Origin: Trissonchulus latispiculum
Lineage: Eukaryota; Nematoda; Enoplea; Enoplida; Ironidae
Reading direction: 5' to 3'
DNA: 64,000 nt
Assembly: GCA_030248195.1 (NCBI GenBank)
Contig: JASAND010006847.1
Location: 1-64,000, forward strand
A program made the position numbers and the translations under genes. Under the pieces are notes generated by a model. That model did not search any database. It was given only the letters and a program-made list of their open reading frames with translations, and was not told the DNA's origin. Of the stretch, positions 55,108-64,000 are shown one piece after another. The first letter of the stretch is position 1. Each line of letters opens with the position of its first letter.

Positions 55108-56459
55108 CTCCCACTTAACCACTTATTTCATGAACACCAAGAAAAACACGAAAAATATGAAATTTAGATTTATGTAGTGGCTTCAGATTTAAGTAGTGGC
55201 TTTGTAAGAACATCAGCTTGCATGTCAGTCAGTGTTCACAGCTTGCCAGTGAGCCCGACCTGACCCCGAGGTAAACTGGCACACCACTCCCACTGAAGCG
55301 GCCAGATCAGGACGGGTGGCAATGGTGGTGTAAAGTAGGCTACTGTTTGATACAAACTTTTCTGACTCTCTTCCAAGCATTCCTGTTCAGAAAATTCTTT
55401 GTTCAGTTTAAGACTTGGCTCCATTGGAATCGAACTAGATTCATCAATTTGGGCACCAACGCAAGCAAAATGCACAGATCGCGATCTAGCAGCCTCCTTC
55501 AATCTGTTTCCCATTTCTTCGTACTTCGTCGGTGGACGTTTCAATCTTTTTGATCGTCGAAGTTCTTCAACAGGTTCTTCACCAGCATTAGGCTCATGAC
55601 GTTCTTGCTCCTGGCGTTCCGCCTCTTCCAATTTTTCAGAATCTGTTCCGGAATCTGTATCAGACCCGGCTTCTACGGTTTTCTTTTCTTTTCCACTTCC
55701 AGAAACGAAACTTCCCTCGTCAAACACCGCATCCCTGGCCACAATCACTTTCTTTCTAGCTACGTCGTATAAACGATAACCTTTGGTTCTCGTGCTGTAG
55801 CCAACAAACCTGCACTCTACAGATTTGGAATCAAATTTGCTTCTACTAGCCTTCGGAATATGAGCAAATGCCAAACAACCGAAACATTTGGCATGTGCTA
55901 GGCTGGGTCTTTTACCAAACACTGCTTCAAAAGGAGTAATTCTTTTGACTGCTTTGGTTAGCGACCTGTTTTTAAGATATACCGCTGTGGAGATCGCCTC
56001 CGCCCAAAATGTGTTAGGAAGGTTTGCATGTTGTAGCATTGACCTGGCTGTTTCAACCAAAGTGCGGTTTAATCTTTCTGCTGTACCACTTTGTTCAGGT
56101 GTATACGGGACTGAGTACTGATGAACGATTCCTCTGTCCTTGCAGAATTTTTCAAATTCTGCACTGGTATACTCAGTTCCATTATCAGTGTGCAAAGTTT
56201 TTATTCTTTTTCCGGTAAAGTTGGTAATTTCTGCTTCAAATTCTTGAAATTTAGCCAAAACCTGACTTTTATGTCTCAGGAAATAGACATAGACCAAACG
56301 AGATTTATTGTCCATGAATGTCAAAAAATACCGGGAACCCCCGATCGAAGTATTTTTCATTGGGCCGCAAACATCAGAGTGTACCAGTTCTAGTAACTCT
56401 GAAGTTTTGGTTTCACTGGTTTTTTGGAAAGCTTTGTCTGTATTGTTTTCCTTCAACAC
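55108..56459 (-). pseudogene. Copia integrase plus fused RT/RNase H remnants
   Basis: The main frame (56459-55236) holds the rve core: HSDVCGPM (first Asp), TLHTDNGTEY (second Asp), and SGTAERLNRTLVE (Glu), so the D,D-35-E triad is intact. A charged linker of Ser/Asp/Glu follows, with RRSKRLKRPPTKYEEM. It then jumps without RT core to SSIPMEPSLKLNKEF and to a frameshifted ATRPDLAASVGVVCQFTSGS block, and finally, near 55230-55150, to DMQADVLTKPLLKSEATT and stop. RT catalytic motifs (YVDD) and most of RNase H are missing. The start at 56459 is arbitrary; the frame is shifted from the upstream part near 56420. Confidence 0.88.
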
Positions 56460-57907
56460 AGCTTCTGCAGAAGTTTAGAGTTTTGCCTCTGAAATCAGGA
56501 ATACCATTAACTGCATTTTCAGACGACAACCTTTTTAAACTGTCAATACTTGCATGACCTAAACGTTGATGCCAAAGGTCTAAGTCATTTTTGGCAGCAA
56601 CATTTGCACTGTGACACTCCCAGCTACACTTCAGCTTATACAGTTTACCAACCAGTTCGGCCTGGCCAAGGAGTTGATCTTTGCCGAAAATTGAGCAGAT
56701 TCTTTGTAAACTCCACTCTTTTTCTTTTCTTTGTTATAGCGCGAACAGACAGCAAGTTCAAAGTCAGCTTGGGAACGTAGAAAACACTTTTAAGCAGTAC
56801 TTTTCTTTCACCTTTAGGAAGATACATGACCATAGCTACATCCCCTTTGCCAATCGCTTGAACTGCTCTACCATCGCCCAAAGTGACGTCCTCTGGTTTC
56901 TCCAATTCTTTGTAGTCCAGCAGCCATTCTTTCTTGTAGCTCATGTGCTGCCATGCGCCGGAATCAATGTACCACTCCGTAGACGCATCACAGTTGCTGC
57001 TTGTGGATACAAGAACACTCTGACGCCCGCTTAAAACCACAAATGCATTATTCGAAGACTCGTCGGACGAATCTGTAGCAGCATTTGAGTTGTGGGCAGC
57101 AGTCGCTTTTCGACTGTTCCGAAAATTTTGGAACTTAGGACGGTTGGGATCAGGGCGACCGGGACGGGACCTGCATTCATATGCATAATGTCCGGGTTTG
57201 TTACATTTAAAGCAGTTACCTGTTCTGGGCTTATAATGCGTTTGTTGCTCAGCGGACAAAGCGTTTTCCGGTGATTTATCGGAGCCTTGCTTGTTTTCTT
57301 TCCTCTTTTCCGCTTCTTGCAGCAGACGACTTTCGACAAACGTCAAGGTAAGATTATCACCACGGGAATCGAGCGCGGTGATTAAGGTTTCGTACGATTC
57401 AGGAAGGCTAGCCAGCAGAATCGTGACCAAATCTTCTTCTCCCACTGGAGCATCGATTGCCGACAGCTGGTCGGCAAGGTCTTTCACCTGATTAATGTGA
57501 GCAAGCATGTCATCGTCATCTTTCATCATCAGACGAAACAGCTTTCGACGTAAATAAAGTTTATTTACCAAGGTCCGCCGCTCGTAATGCCCCTGTAGAT
57601 TTTCCCAGGCTTGCCTGGCAGTAGTTGCAGACTTCACCAAGAAAATTTGGTTGTCTTCCAGGCTCAGAACCAAAGTCGCCAAGGCCTTGTTGGCCCTTCT
57701 TTGAAAGTCCCTCGCCTGATTCCCGTTGGCCCCTTCTGCAAGAACTTCGGAACCATCAATCTGTCCCCATAAATCTTTCTCGATAAGCAACATCCGCATT
57801 TTATATTTCCATATCGGATAGTTACTACCGTCAAATTTGTCGACAGTTAAGGACTTCGATTTCTCTGCCATATCCACCCCGGTAAGTGTTGCTGTAGGCA
57901 AAGTCAC
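56460..57907 (-). pseudogene. Copia gag-protease and pre-integrase domain
   Basis: The frame starts at 57907 (Met; a second Met at 57871 before AEKSKSLTVDKFDGSNYPIW is the more copia-like start). UBN2/gag domain, then zinc knuckle CFKCNKPGHYAYEC, then protease WYIDSGAWQHM. The residue after the DSGA core is Trp where copia proteases usually have Ser or Thr. Past VEFTKN the frame is shifted near 56710. The other frame continues with FGKDQLLGQAELVGKLYKLK and LWHQRLGHASIDSLKRL, the GAG-pre-integrase domain, down to CRSCVEGKQ. The Gag frame itself is intact. Confidence 0.87.
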
Positions 57908-57968
57908 CAGGAATGTCAGAAAAACAAGCCAAAAATGTCCAAATATTAAGCAGTCTTGGGGTCACCCA

Positions 57969-57982
57969 CTGGGCCCATAACC
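57969..57982 (-). other. PBS matching the initiator tRNA-Met anticodon arm
   Basis: The minus strand directly after the 5' LTR reads GGTTATGGGCCCAG. This is complementary to CTGGGCCCATAACC, the anticodon stem-loop of eukaryotic initiator tRNA-Met. Drosophila copia is known to prime from a tRNA-iMet fragment at this internal site, so half-tRNA priming is likely here. Confidence 0.88.
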
Positions 57983-58141
57983 TGTAGGACCGGCGCAGTT
58001 TAGAACTTGCAGAGCGAGACAAAGGATCACTTATCGTGCAACTCAACAGCACTAATCATATCACACGACTACTCATCACAAGACTCAAAGTCATGGCACA
58101 AAACTATGTTCCTGACATAAGTGTTTACTTTTTAGCTAACA
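57983..58141 (-). repeat. 5' LTR of the copia element
   Basis: 159 bp. Differs from the 3' LTR at two positions (GTTCCTGAC against GTTCATGAC, and AGTGTTTAC against AGTGGTTAC). Confidence 0.93.
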
Positions 58142-58152
58142 ATTTGTGTACT

Positions 58153-58330
58153 GTGTTAATATCTATACGGGAAATCTGTGCACTAAACGGTTAGTTCAGG
58201 CCACGACGAAACATTTCTTTAGCGACGTTTTTGTAAGTCAAATTTATGCAAAAACCGGCTTCACCCAACTTTGAAAATTTCTAGAAATTCGCTGAGCTAA
58301 CACAAAAACTCCTCATATAGATATTAACAC
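58153..58330. repeat. 15-bp inverted repeat pair
   Basis: GTGTTAATATCTATA (58153-58167) and its exact complement (58316-58330) enclose 148 bp. It may be a small MITE; no flanking duplication was confirmed. Confidence 0.6.
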
Positions 58331-58609
58331 GCTACCTAGTCCAGATTAACATTTTGGCAAGCTATAGCTCTTTTGCTCTTGCACAGCGCTCAAACTTATG
58401 GTTACCGCGAAATTTTCCTAACTTTTTCGTTTTCCTATGTTTAACACATGCCGGGGTCACCTTTGGAGGACTATTGTGAATGATAGGGAAAGTTTTGTAA
58501 CAAACGCAACTGTCTTGTTTTGCGGACCCATGGGGAGTACAAAATATGTGAAAATGAGAAAAATCGGAGATTGTCGAAAATTGGCGACCCCCCCCCCTTA
58601 AACGGCATT
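58331..58609. other. Repeat-like spacer with a C run
   Basis: 58535-58606 is an inverted relative of 54176-54240, including GGCGAC followed by a C10-11 run and TTAA. The remainder is unrecognised. Confidence 0.5.
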
Positions 58610-59150
58610 TTGAAAGAGACACTTTGTCTAACAAGCTCTTCTTAAAGAAATTTTCAAACTGGAAATGGGGGAAGGAGTTTCAAGTACAAAGTTACCTGAA
58701 GAAGCTGAAAGAATTGACGATAAGTTGGCAGCATTGGGAGCTCATGTGGCGGAAGAGGATCAGGTAGCTGTTATCTAGTTTGCAAACACTGTTTTTTGTT
58801 TTGGTTGCTGCGCTGGAAGCTCGGGATTCTGTTGAACTGTGCTACGTTCAGCAGGCTATTGGCAATGAGGAGCTGAAACGAGAGAGCAGTGATGGTGGCG
58901 GTGACGGTACCAACAGTTCTGAAGCACTTGTGGCCGGCAAGTTTGGAGCCGGTGAGTTTGACAATAAACTTGCTGGAAATGCTTTGGTTGTGGTCGTCAA
59001 GGTCATTTCAAGAGAGACTGTCCTAACCGTCAAGGTAATAGAGCTTATGGTGATACGAAATCACAATAGCTGGCGGTGCGACAGGGATAGTCGCGGGGAG
59101 AAAGCAGAGCAGGCAGCGATGTGGAGTCCGCTTTTCTGGCGTCGTACGTA
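58610..59150 (+). pseudogene. Second copia-type gag remnant
   Basis: Frames shift several times, but the plus strand encodes LKRDTLSNKLFLKK, then ERIDDKLAALGAHVAEEDQV (an RBP/UBN2-type Gag phrase) and YVQQAIGNEELKRESSDGG. Near 58970-59040 the frame encodes CFGCGRQGHFKRDC, a canonical CCHC knuckle, followed by PNRQGNRAYGD. It is unrelated in detail to the element at 54949-58141 and lies on the other strand. No protease or LTR was found. Confidence 0.8.
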
Positions 59151-59459
59151 ATGCCTTGTCTGCGGTTTTATGAAGAAAGAGGGAATTTAGGGACTTATAA
59201 TATGAGTCTGAACTGTTTAAACTCTTAAACTTGGTTGGACTCTTGAAACTGTAAAATAGGTGGGAGTATTGGAAAAAGAGTATTTTGCAGTTTCACCAAT
59301 TTTGTCTTAAATGTTAACTGCTGTTGACTTTAGTACCCCTATTAGGATGAGTTCGTTGTGCCCAGATGTATGTAACTGTGCAGTACGAAGTGTGGTGTGT
59401 ATAGATGCATAGTTAACGAACTCAGAGTTAACGAACTCAACTCAAAAGTTGCCAGAGCT
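59151..59459. other. Spacer, no gene seen
   Basis: About 300 bp without a recognisable feature apart from a short GTTAACGAACTCA direct repeat (about 59411-59440). Confidence 0.5.
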
Positions 59460-59468
59460 GTTAATTTC

Positions 59469-61245
59469 GGATCAGGATCAGGATCTGTTTCTGGATCAGG
59501 ATTAGGATCGGGTGACTAAAACAGGATCCATTTCAGGATCGGCTTGTAACTTCAGGATCAGTTTTAGGATCGCCTTGTAACTTCAGGATTCGACTTACGG
59601 GTGGATCCTGAGTTCAGGATCCGGTGTCCAAAAACAGGATCCATTTCAGGATTGGCTTGTAACTTCAGGATCAGTTTTAGGATCGCCTTGTAACTTCAGG
59701 ATCCGACTTACGGGTGGATCCTGAGATCAGGATCGGGTGTCTAAAACAGGATCCATTTCAGGATCGGCTTGTAAGTTCAGGATCGGTTTCAGGATCGCCT
59801 TGTAACTTCAGGATCCGACTTACGGGTGGATCCTGAGTTCAGGATCGGGTGTCTAAAAACAGGAGCCATTTCAGGATCGGCTTGTAACTTCAGGATCGGT
59901 TTCAGGATAGGCTAAAATCTTCAACATCGGGTTTTACTGGATCCTAATTTCAGGATCGCTTGTCTAAAAACTGGATCCATTTCATGATCGGCTTGTAACT
60001 TCAGGATCGGTTTCAGGATCGCCTTGTAACTTCAGGATCCGACTTACGGGTGGATCCTGAGTTCAGGATCGGGTGTCTAAAAACAGCATCCTTTTCAGGA
60101 TCGGCTAAAAACTTCACGATCCTTATTTCAGGAGCTTAGTAGTGGATCCTGATTTCATCGATTTCAAGGCGATCCTGAAACCGATCCTGAAGTAAAAGGC
60201 GATCCTGAAATGGATCCTGTTTTTAGACATCCGATCCTGAAATCAGGATCCACTACTAACCGGATCCTGAAGTTTTTAGCCCATCCTGAAATGGGTCCTC
60301 TTTTAGACACCCGATCCTGAACTCAGAATCCACCCGCAAGTCGGATCTTGAAGTTACATTACAAGCCGATCCTGAAGTTACAAGCCGATCTTGAAATGGA
60401 TCGTGCTTTTGACCCGATTTTTGACCCGCTCCTGAAAACAGGATCAACTACTAACCCGATCCTGAAGTTTTTAGCCGATCCTGAAGAAGATCCTGAAGTA
60501 TACAAGCCGATCCTGAAATGGATCCTGTTTTTAGACACCCGATCCTGAACTCAGGATCCACCCGTAAGTCAGATCCTGAAGTTACAAGGGATCCTGAAGC
60601 CGATCCTGAAGTATACAAGCCGATCCTGAAATGGATCCTGTTTTTAGACACCCGATCCTGAACTCAGGATCCACCCGTAAGTCAGATCCTGAAGCTACAA
60701 GGCGATCCTGAAACCGGTCCTGAAGTTACAGGCCGAACCTGAAATGGATCCTGTTTTTAGACACCCCATCCTAAACTCAGGATCCACCCGTAAGTCGGAT
60801 CCTGAAGTTTTACAAGGCGATCCTGAAACCGATCCTGCAGTTACAGTACAAGCCGATCCTGAAATGGATCCTGTTTTTAACCCGATTGTTTTTGACCCGA
60901 TCCTGAAATCAGGATCCACTATCCGATCTTGAAATTTGAACCCGATCCTGAAGTTTTTAGCCGATCCTGAAGCCGATCCTGAAGTATACAAGCCGATCCT
61001 GAAATGGATCCTGTTTTTAGACACCCGATCCTGAACTCAGGATACACCCGTAAGTCAGATCCTGAAGTTACAAGGCGATCCTGAATCAGATCCTGAAGCT
61101 ACAACCGATCCTGAAATGGATCCTGTTTTTAGACACCCGATCCTGAAATCAGGATCCACTACTAACCTGATCCTGAAGTTACAAGCCAATCCTGAAACGG
61201 ATCCTGATTCTGATCCTGATCCCGATCCGGGTTTTAGTCACCTCC
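59469..61245. mobile_element. GATC-repeat foldback element with 9-bp TSD
   Basis: Two opposed minisatellite arrays meet near 60140. The left array (59469 to about 60125) has about six units of 108-115 bp, with phrases such as ACAGGATCCATTTCAGGATC, GGCTTGTAACTTCAGG and CGACTTACGGGTGGATCC. The right array (about 60165-61245) has the complementary phrases in about eight units. The variant GTGACTAAAAC occurs only in the outermost unit of each arm. Direct repeats GTTAATTTC (59460-59468 and 61246-61254) flank the block. Open frames inside are repeat artefacts. Long TIRs with a 9-bp duplication suit a Mutator-like non-autonomous element; the class is inference. Confidence 0.82.
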
Positions 61246-61254
61246 GTTAATTTC

Positions 61255-62618
61255 AACAAGAACGGTTTTAGCGCCAAAAAGTCAGCTTATATGGAATAAA
61301 TCTTGCTGAATGAATGTTAACAAAGTTAAAGTTAGTTATCTGGCGGCATTTCAAAGAACATTGAAAATGCAGCAAAGCATTCGAGGGTCCTGGAAATATC
61401 TTTGCCAAATGATTGTAATTTGGTTTCGTCCAAAATGAAAATTATTAACCGAAAAGAATATAAAATTGGATAACAGTTTTCACACTTGCTAATAAGCTCG
61501 GTGTTATCCTTATTCTTCAATTATTCTTCAGTTACATGGAGGTTAAATTTTTAAATTAAAAGCAAACAACTCGTTTTTGTCTTATAGTACAGGTCAAAGA
61601 CGGCGATATGAATCACCAATATAAAGAGTGAAAAGCTGACAGATTTAAAAGCATGAGTCAGAGAGAAAAGACGTAAATTTTCAAACAACAGTGCGCGACA
61701 CCTCATAAATGCTTGTCCTGAAGGTACCTGAACCAGCACGTTAAGGGTGAAATAAAATAATATGTAGAACAATCACTTTTGTTTAACGACAAGCTCTGCC
61801 TACACTGCTTGGTGTCGTCTTCTTTCTCATTTGGCTTGCAGTTTTCTTATAGAATTGGTTTAATATGCAATTTGGATCAGAAACATTCAACAGTAGATAA
61901 TGTTTACATAAGGAACAGACGGCCAAATAAAAAGAGACATCTGATACTGAGGTGCTCATCTTTTTTATAACGCGTATTCCAAAAGGTCTGGCTAAATTAA
62001 ACCCAACAATCGATAGGTATTACGACATTGTCTGGTTAACAACCAAATGCTTATGCTTATGTCATGTCTTAAAGTGAATATTTTCGGAAGCCATGTTGCA
62101 CCAAGAGTACATAATGATAGTTGCACTAATGCTGTCTTAGCAATGGTCCGCACTGTCCCACTTTTCAGTTGTTTTTTTTAATTTTTCATGTTCGATGGGT
62201 AGGTTCTAAAATTTCCCCTTTGCACATTATGCCATGACTTGTGCTTGCACACCTCTGTGCTCACGTCATGACAAACACGGGAACCATGTCTTACACTAAA
62301 CTCTCACTGGTCCGTTTATTAATAACCGAGTATCCTTATGTATTATTTGAACCAACTGTTTCTTTCTAATAGTTTCACATCCACCCAAAACGTTTGTGAA
62401 ACATGTTGAAATGAATCTGCTTCTTGCATATCTTCGATTAATGCATTAAAGTACAGTTCTTATTATCCAGCCGGTCCCTCTCTGAACGATCCTCCTTTGG
62501 TTGGCCAGGCTTTGATACCGGGTAAAGCGCTAAAGTTAGAAAATGGGTGATCGTAGGTCTAGCTTTTTACTTTTAACTTTTTTAAATTTGTCTCCCTTTT
62601 AGTCTAACATTACGTATC
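61255..62618. other. No gene seen
   Basis: AT-rich, with short frames and no recognised feature. Confidence 0.45.
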
Positions 62619-62748
62619 TGTAACAAGCAGCTATTGGAACAACTATAGCAACTCCACGAGCATAACGCTATAGCTTGTAATGACTGAATACAATGGCGGA
62701 AGCAATCTCAAAAAACAATTTCATACTTCTGTAGTTAAGTTTGTTACA
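62619..62748 (-). repeat. Candidate 3' LTR of the terminal gypsy element
   Basis: Starts TGTAACAAGC and ends TTTGTTACA, giving TGTAAC..GTTACA inverted ends of about 130 bp. On the minus strand it directly follows a purine tract AAGGAAGAGGGAAAA (62749-62763). The outer boundary is a guess because the partner LTR lies outside the window. Confidence 0.4.
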
Positions 62749-62810
62749 TTTTCCCTCTTCCTTAAAAGAGTCAGCTAATTTAAAACTTTATTTTTCTTCT
62801 GGTAAGTTCT

Positions 62811-64000
62811 TTATGGATTTATCGGGCCTGTAAATTTCCAGATGGGATCCAGTTTTTCCGGTGGGCGTCTTTGTCTTGTGGGATAGCGTCTTTGAAATAC
62901 CGAGGGGAGAGTTTCTGGGGAGGAGGATGAATTAAATGTTCCAGATGTGGAGGGCGATGACCCTGCGAAAGTGGAATTGGAAAGATTAGGATCAATGTCA
63001 TTTGAAAGTTCCGTAGAAGAGTTAGGGGAGGAAACGGTTCCGTGATCATTGGCACCACTGGCGTGTGGGGAACCGTGATCACTGGCGGAATCAGGGCTAG
63101 GAATATTGAGAAGTCCTTGCGGTTCGACGGGCTGTGCGATGTTCGGCCTTTGAATATTAACAATATACTTCGCACAGTCCGTCTCTTTTACGTTGTTATC
63201 GGAAACGTCAGCTTGCGATTTCAAAGGAATCACTTTTCGCGGATTGATGGTTTTCCATGGAGGAAAAGTCTTTCTTGGCACATCGACGTCTGCCATGTCT
63301 TTGTCCTGCCTTTGGTGGAAAGGCTTGAGACGGTTGAAGTGCACAACTTTCCTGTGTCTTGGGTTGCTTTGTAGTTGAATACGGTAGCTCACATCGGACA
63401 GTCGTTTCACCACTTTGTACGGGCCGTCCCATCTCTTGTGTAGTTTTCCAGACTTCCCTTGTCCGACGAGAATATCTCTGAGCAGCACAAGATCACCATC
63501 TTGATAAGGCTGACCCCAGACGTTTCTGTCGTAGTACGCTTTCTGACGTCTTTGTTCAAGAAGACCAGCTGCCCGCACTGCTTTGTTAGCGGCTTCGACC
63601 TCCATTTTTACCTTCCCAGCGTATGAATTGATATTAGTTTCACTGTGTGGAAGATTGAAGAAATCGTCTGCAGGTGATCTAATCTCTTGGCCAAAAACCA
63701 AACGATTAGGGGTGTACCCAGTAGTAGCATGAACACTGGATCTGTAAGCACCCATAAGAAAAGGTAGCCAGACGTCCCAATCTCTTTCGATTTCACTCAC
63801 ATAGGCCTGAAGCATGGATTTGATCGTTCTGTTCACTCTTTCAACCATTCCAGCACCTTCTGGATGATAAGGCGAAGATCTAGTTTTCTTTACACACAGC
63901 AGGTCGCACATCGCTTTCATAACTTTATTATCAAAATTTCTTCCTTGATCTGAATGGATTGTTTCAGGAATTCCATATCGGGAAATGAACTGAGTAGCTA
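62811..64000 (-). CDS. pol: Ty3/gypsy integrase, 3' end of pol (runs off the window)
   Basis: Open on the minus strand from the window edge to TAA/TAG at about 62811, nearly 400 codons with no break. It enters within the integrase core: RYGIPETIHSDQGRNFDN (second catalytic Asp), SPYHPEGAGMVERVNRTIKS (Glu), then YRSSVHATTGYTPNRLVFG. The C-terminal domain follows (DGDLVLLRD, KLHKRWDGPYKVVKRL, VVHFNRLKPFH). The tail of about 180 residues is Ser/Pro/Asn-rich and ends basic (RRYPTRQRRPPEKL). It would process and insert element cDNA in the nucleus. Unlike the other gypsy pieces here it is intact as far as seen, so a complete element may extend beyond 64000. The lineage differs from the Mag-like copy. 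Confidence 0.9.
   Translation of the reverse strand, partial: ATQFISRYGIPETIHSDQGRNFDNKVMKAMCDLLCVKKTRSSPYHPEGAGMVERVNRTIKSMLQAYVSEIERDWDVWLPFLMGAYRSSVHATTGYTPNRLVFGQEIRSPADDFFNLPHSETNINSYAGKVKMEVEAANKAVRAAGLLEQRRQKAYYDRNVWGQPYQDGDLVLLRDILVGQGKSGKLHKRWDGPYKVVKRLSDVSYRIQLQSNPRHRKVVHFNRLKPFHQRQDKDMADVDVPRKTFPPWKTINPRKVIPLKSQADVSDNNVKETDCAKYIVNIQRPNIAQPVEPQGLLNIPSPDSASDHGSPHASGANDHGTVSSPNSSTELSNDIDPNLSNSTFAGSSPSTSGTFNSSSSPETLPSVFQRRYPTRQRRPPEKLDPIWKFTGPINP

Larger units (their letters stand above)
54949..58141 (-). mobile_element. Ty1/copia element lacking most of RT and RNase H
   Basis: A 3.19-kb minus-strand element with 159-bp LTRs (54949-55107 and 57983-58141; two mismatches seen) and a perfect 5-bp target duplication ATTTG (54944-54948 and 58142-58146). 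Gag, protease and integrase coding is followed by two internal deletions. The first joins the integrase tail to an SSIPMEPSLKL segment of late RT. The second joins HWQAV to the last residues of RNase H (DMQADVLTKP). The element cannot make its own RT, so its insertion, or its deletions, need explaining. Two frameshifts also occur. Confidence 0.92.

Noticed and set aside
58780..59151. 123-codon frame as a novel host gene
   Set aside because: Adjacent frames spell a copia Gag with a CCHC knuckle, so it is a frameshifted gag remnant.
60256..61024. Open frames with repeated GSISGSA/FRIG phrases
   Set aside because: They are translations of the GATC minisatellite units.

Overview
This is a stretch of metazoan nuclear genome, most likely from an invertebrate. 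It is AT-rich, carries long microsatellites, and has one spliced gene with GT-AG introns: a 7-transmembrane neuropeptide-type receptor. Almost everything else recognisable is transposon-derived. The phylum cannot be fixed from the sequence. The receptor resembles the FMRFamide-receptor type, which suggests a bilaterian, but this is inference.

Layout. 1-7.0 kb: tandem repeats, a small inverted-repeat element (1666-1823), two copies each of two tRNA-derived SINE-like repeats, a TTA microsatellite, and a tandem repeat built on CCGGAATTCCGG. 7,044-19,291: a complete 12.2-kb minus-strand LTR retrotransposon. It has near-identical 531/532-bp LTRs, an ATAG target duplication, a PBS and a PPT. It encodes only Gag and protease (no reverse transcriptase or integrase found), and it carries an exact 3,111-bp internal tandem duplication. 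19.3-24.3 kb: dispersed repeats. 24.3-28.8 kb: a tyrosine recombinase gene with all catalytic residues, lying among many GC-rich hairpins and one 549-bp inverted-repeat element. 30.6-31.4 kb: a foldback element whose long TIRs are made of short tandem repeats, with an 8-bp target duplication. 34.7-37.6 kb: the three-exon receptor gene.

38.3-44.6 kb: a plus-strand Ty3/gypsy element with identical 121-bp LTRs and a decayed pol. An antisense piece of a second gypsy element is lodged in it between 97-bp direct repeats. 45.9-49.8 kb: kinesin-5 motor and stalk fragments in opposite orientations, abutting a third decayed gypsy pol. 54.9-58.1 kb: a minus-strand Ty1/copia element with 159-bp LTRs, an ATTTG target duplication and an initiator-tRNA-Met anticodon-arm PBS, but lacking nearly all of RT and RNase H. 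58.6-59.1 kb: a second copia gag remnant. 59.5-61.2 kb: two opposed arrays of GATC-containing repeats flanked by 9-bp direct repeats, probably a mobile element. 62.6-64.0 kb: the 3' end of a fourth gypsy pol, running off the window.

How the parts relate. Several elements have good ends (near-identical LTRs, target duplications, PBS, PPT) but broken or missing enzymes. That pattern suits parasitic elements mobilised in trans by intact relatives elsewhere. The receptor and possibly the recombinase are the only loci that look like intact coding genes. All boundaries and identities were read by eye; no alignment or database search was run.
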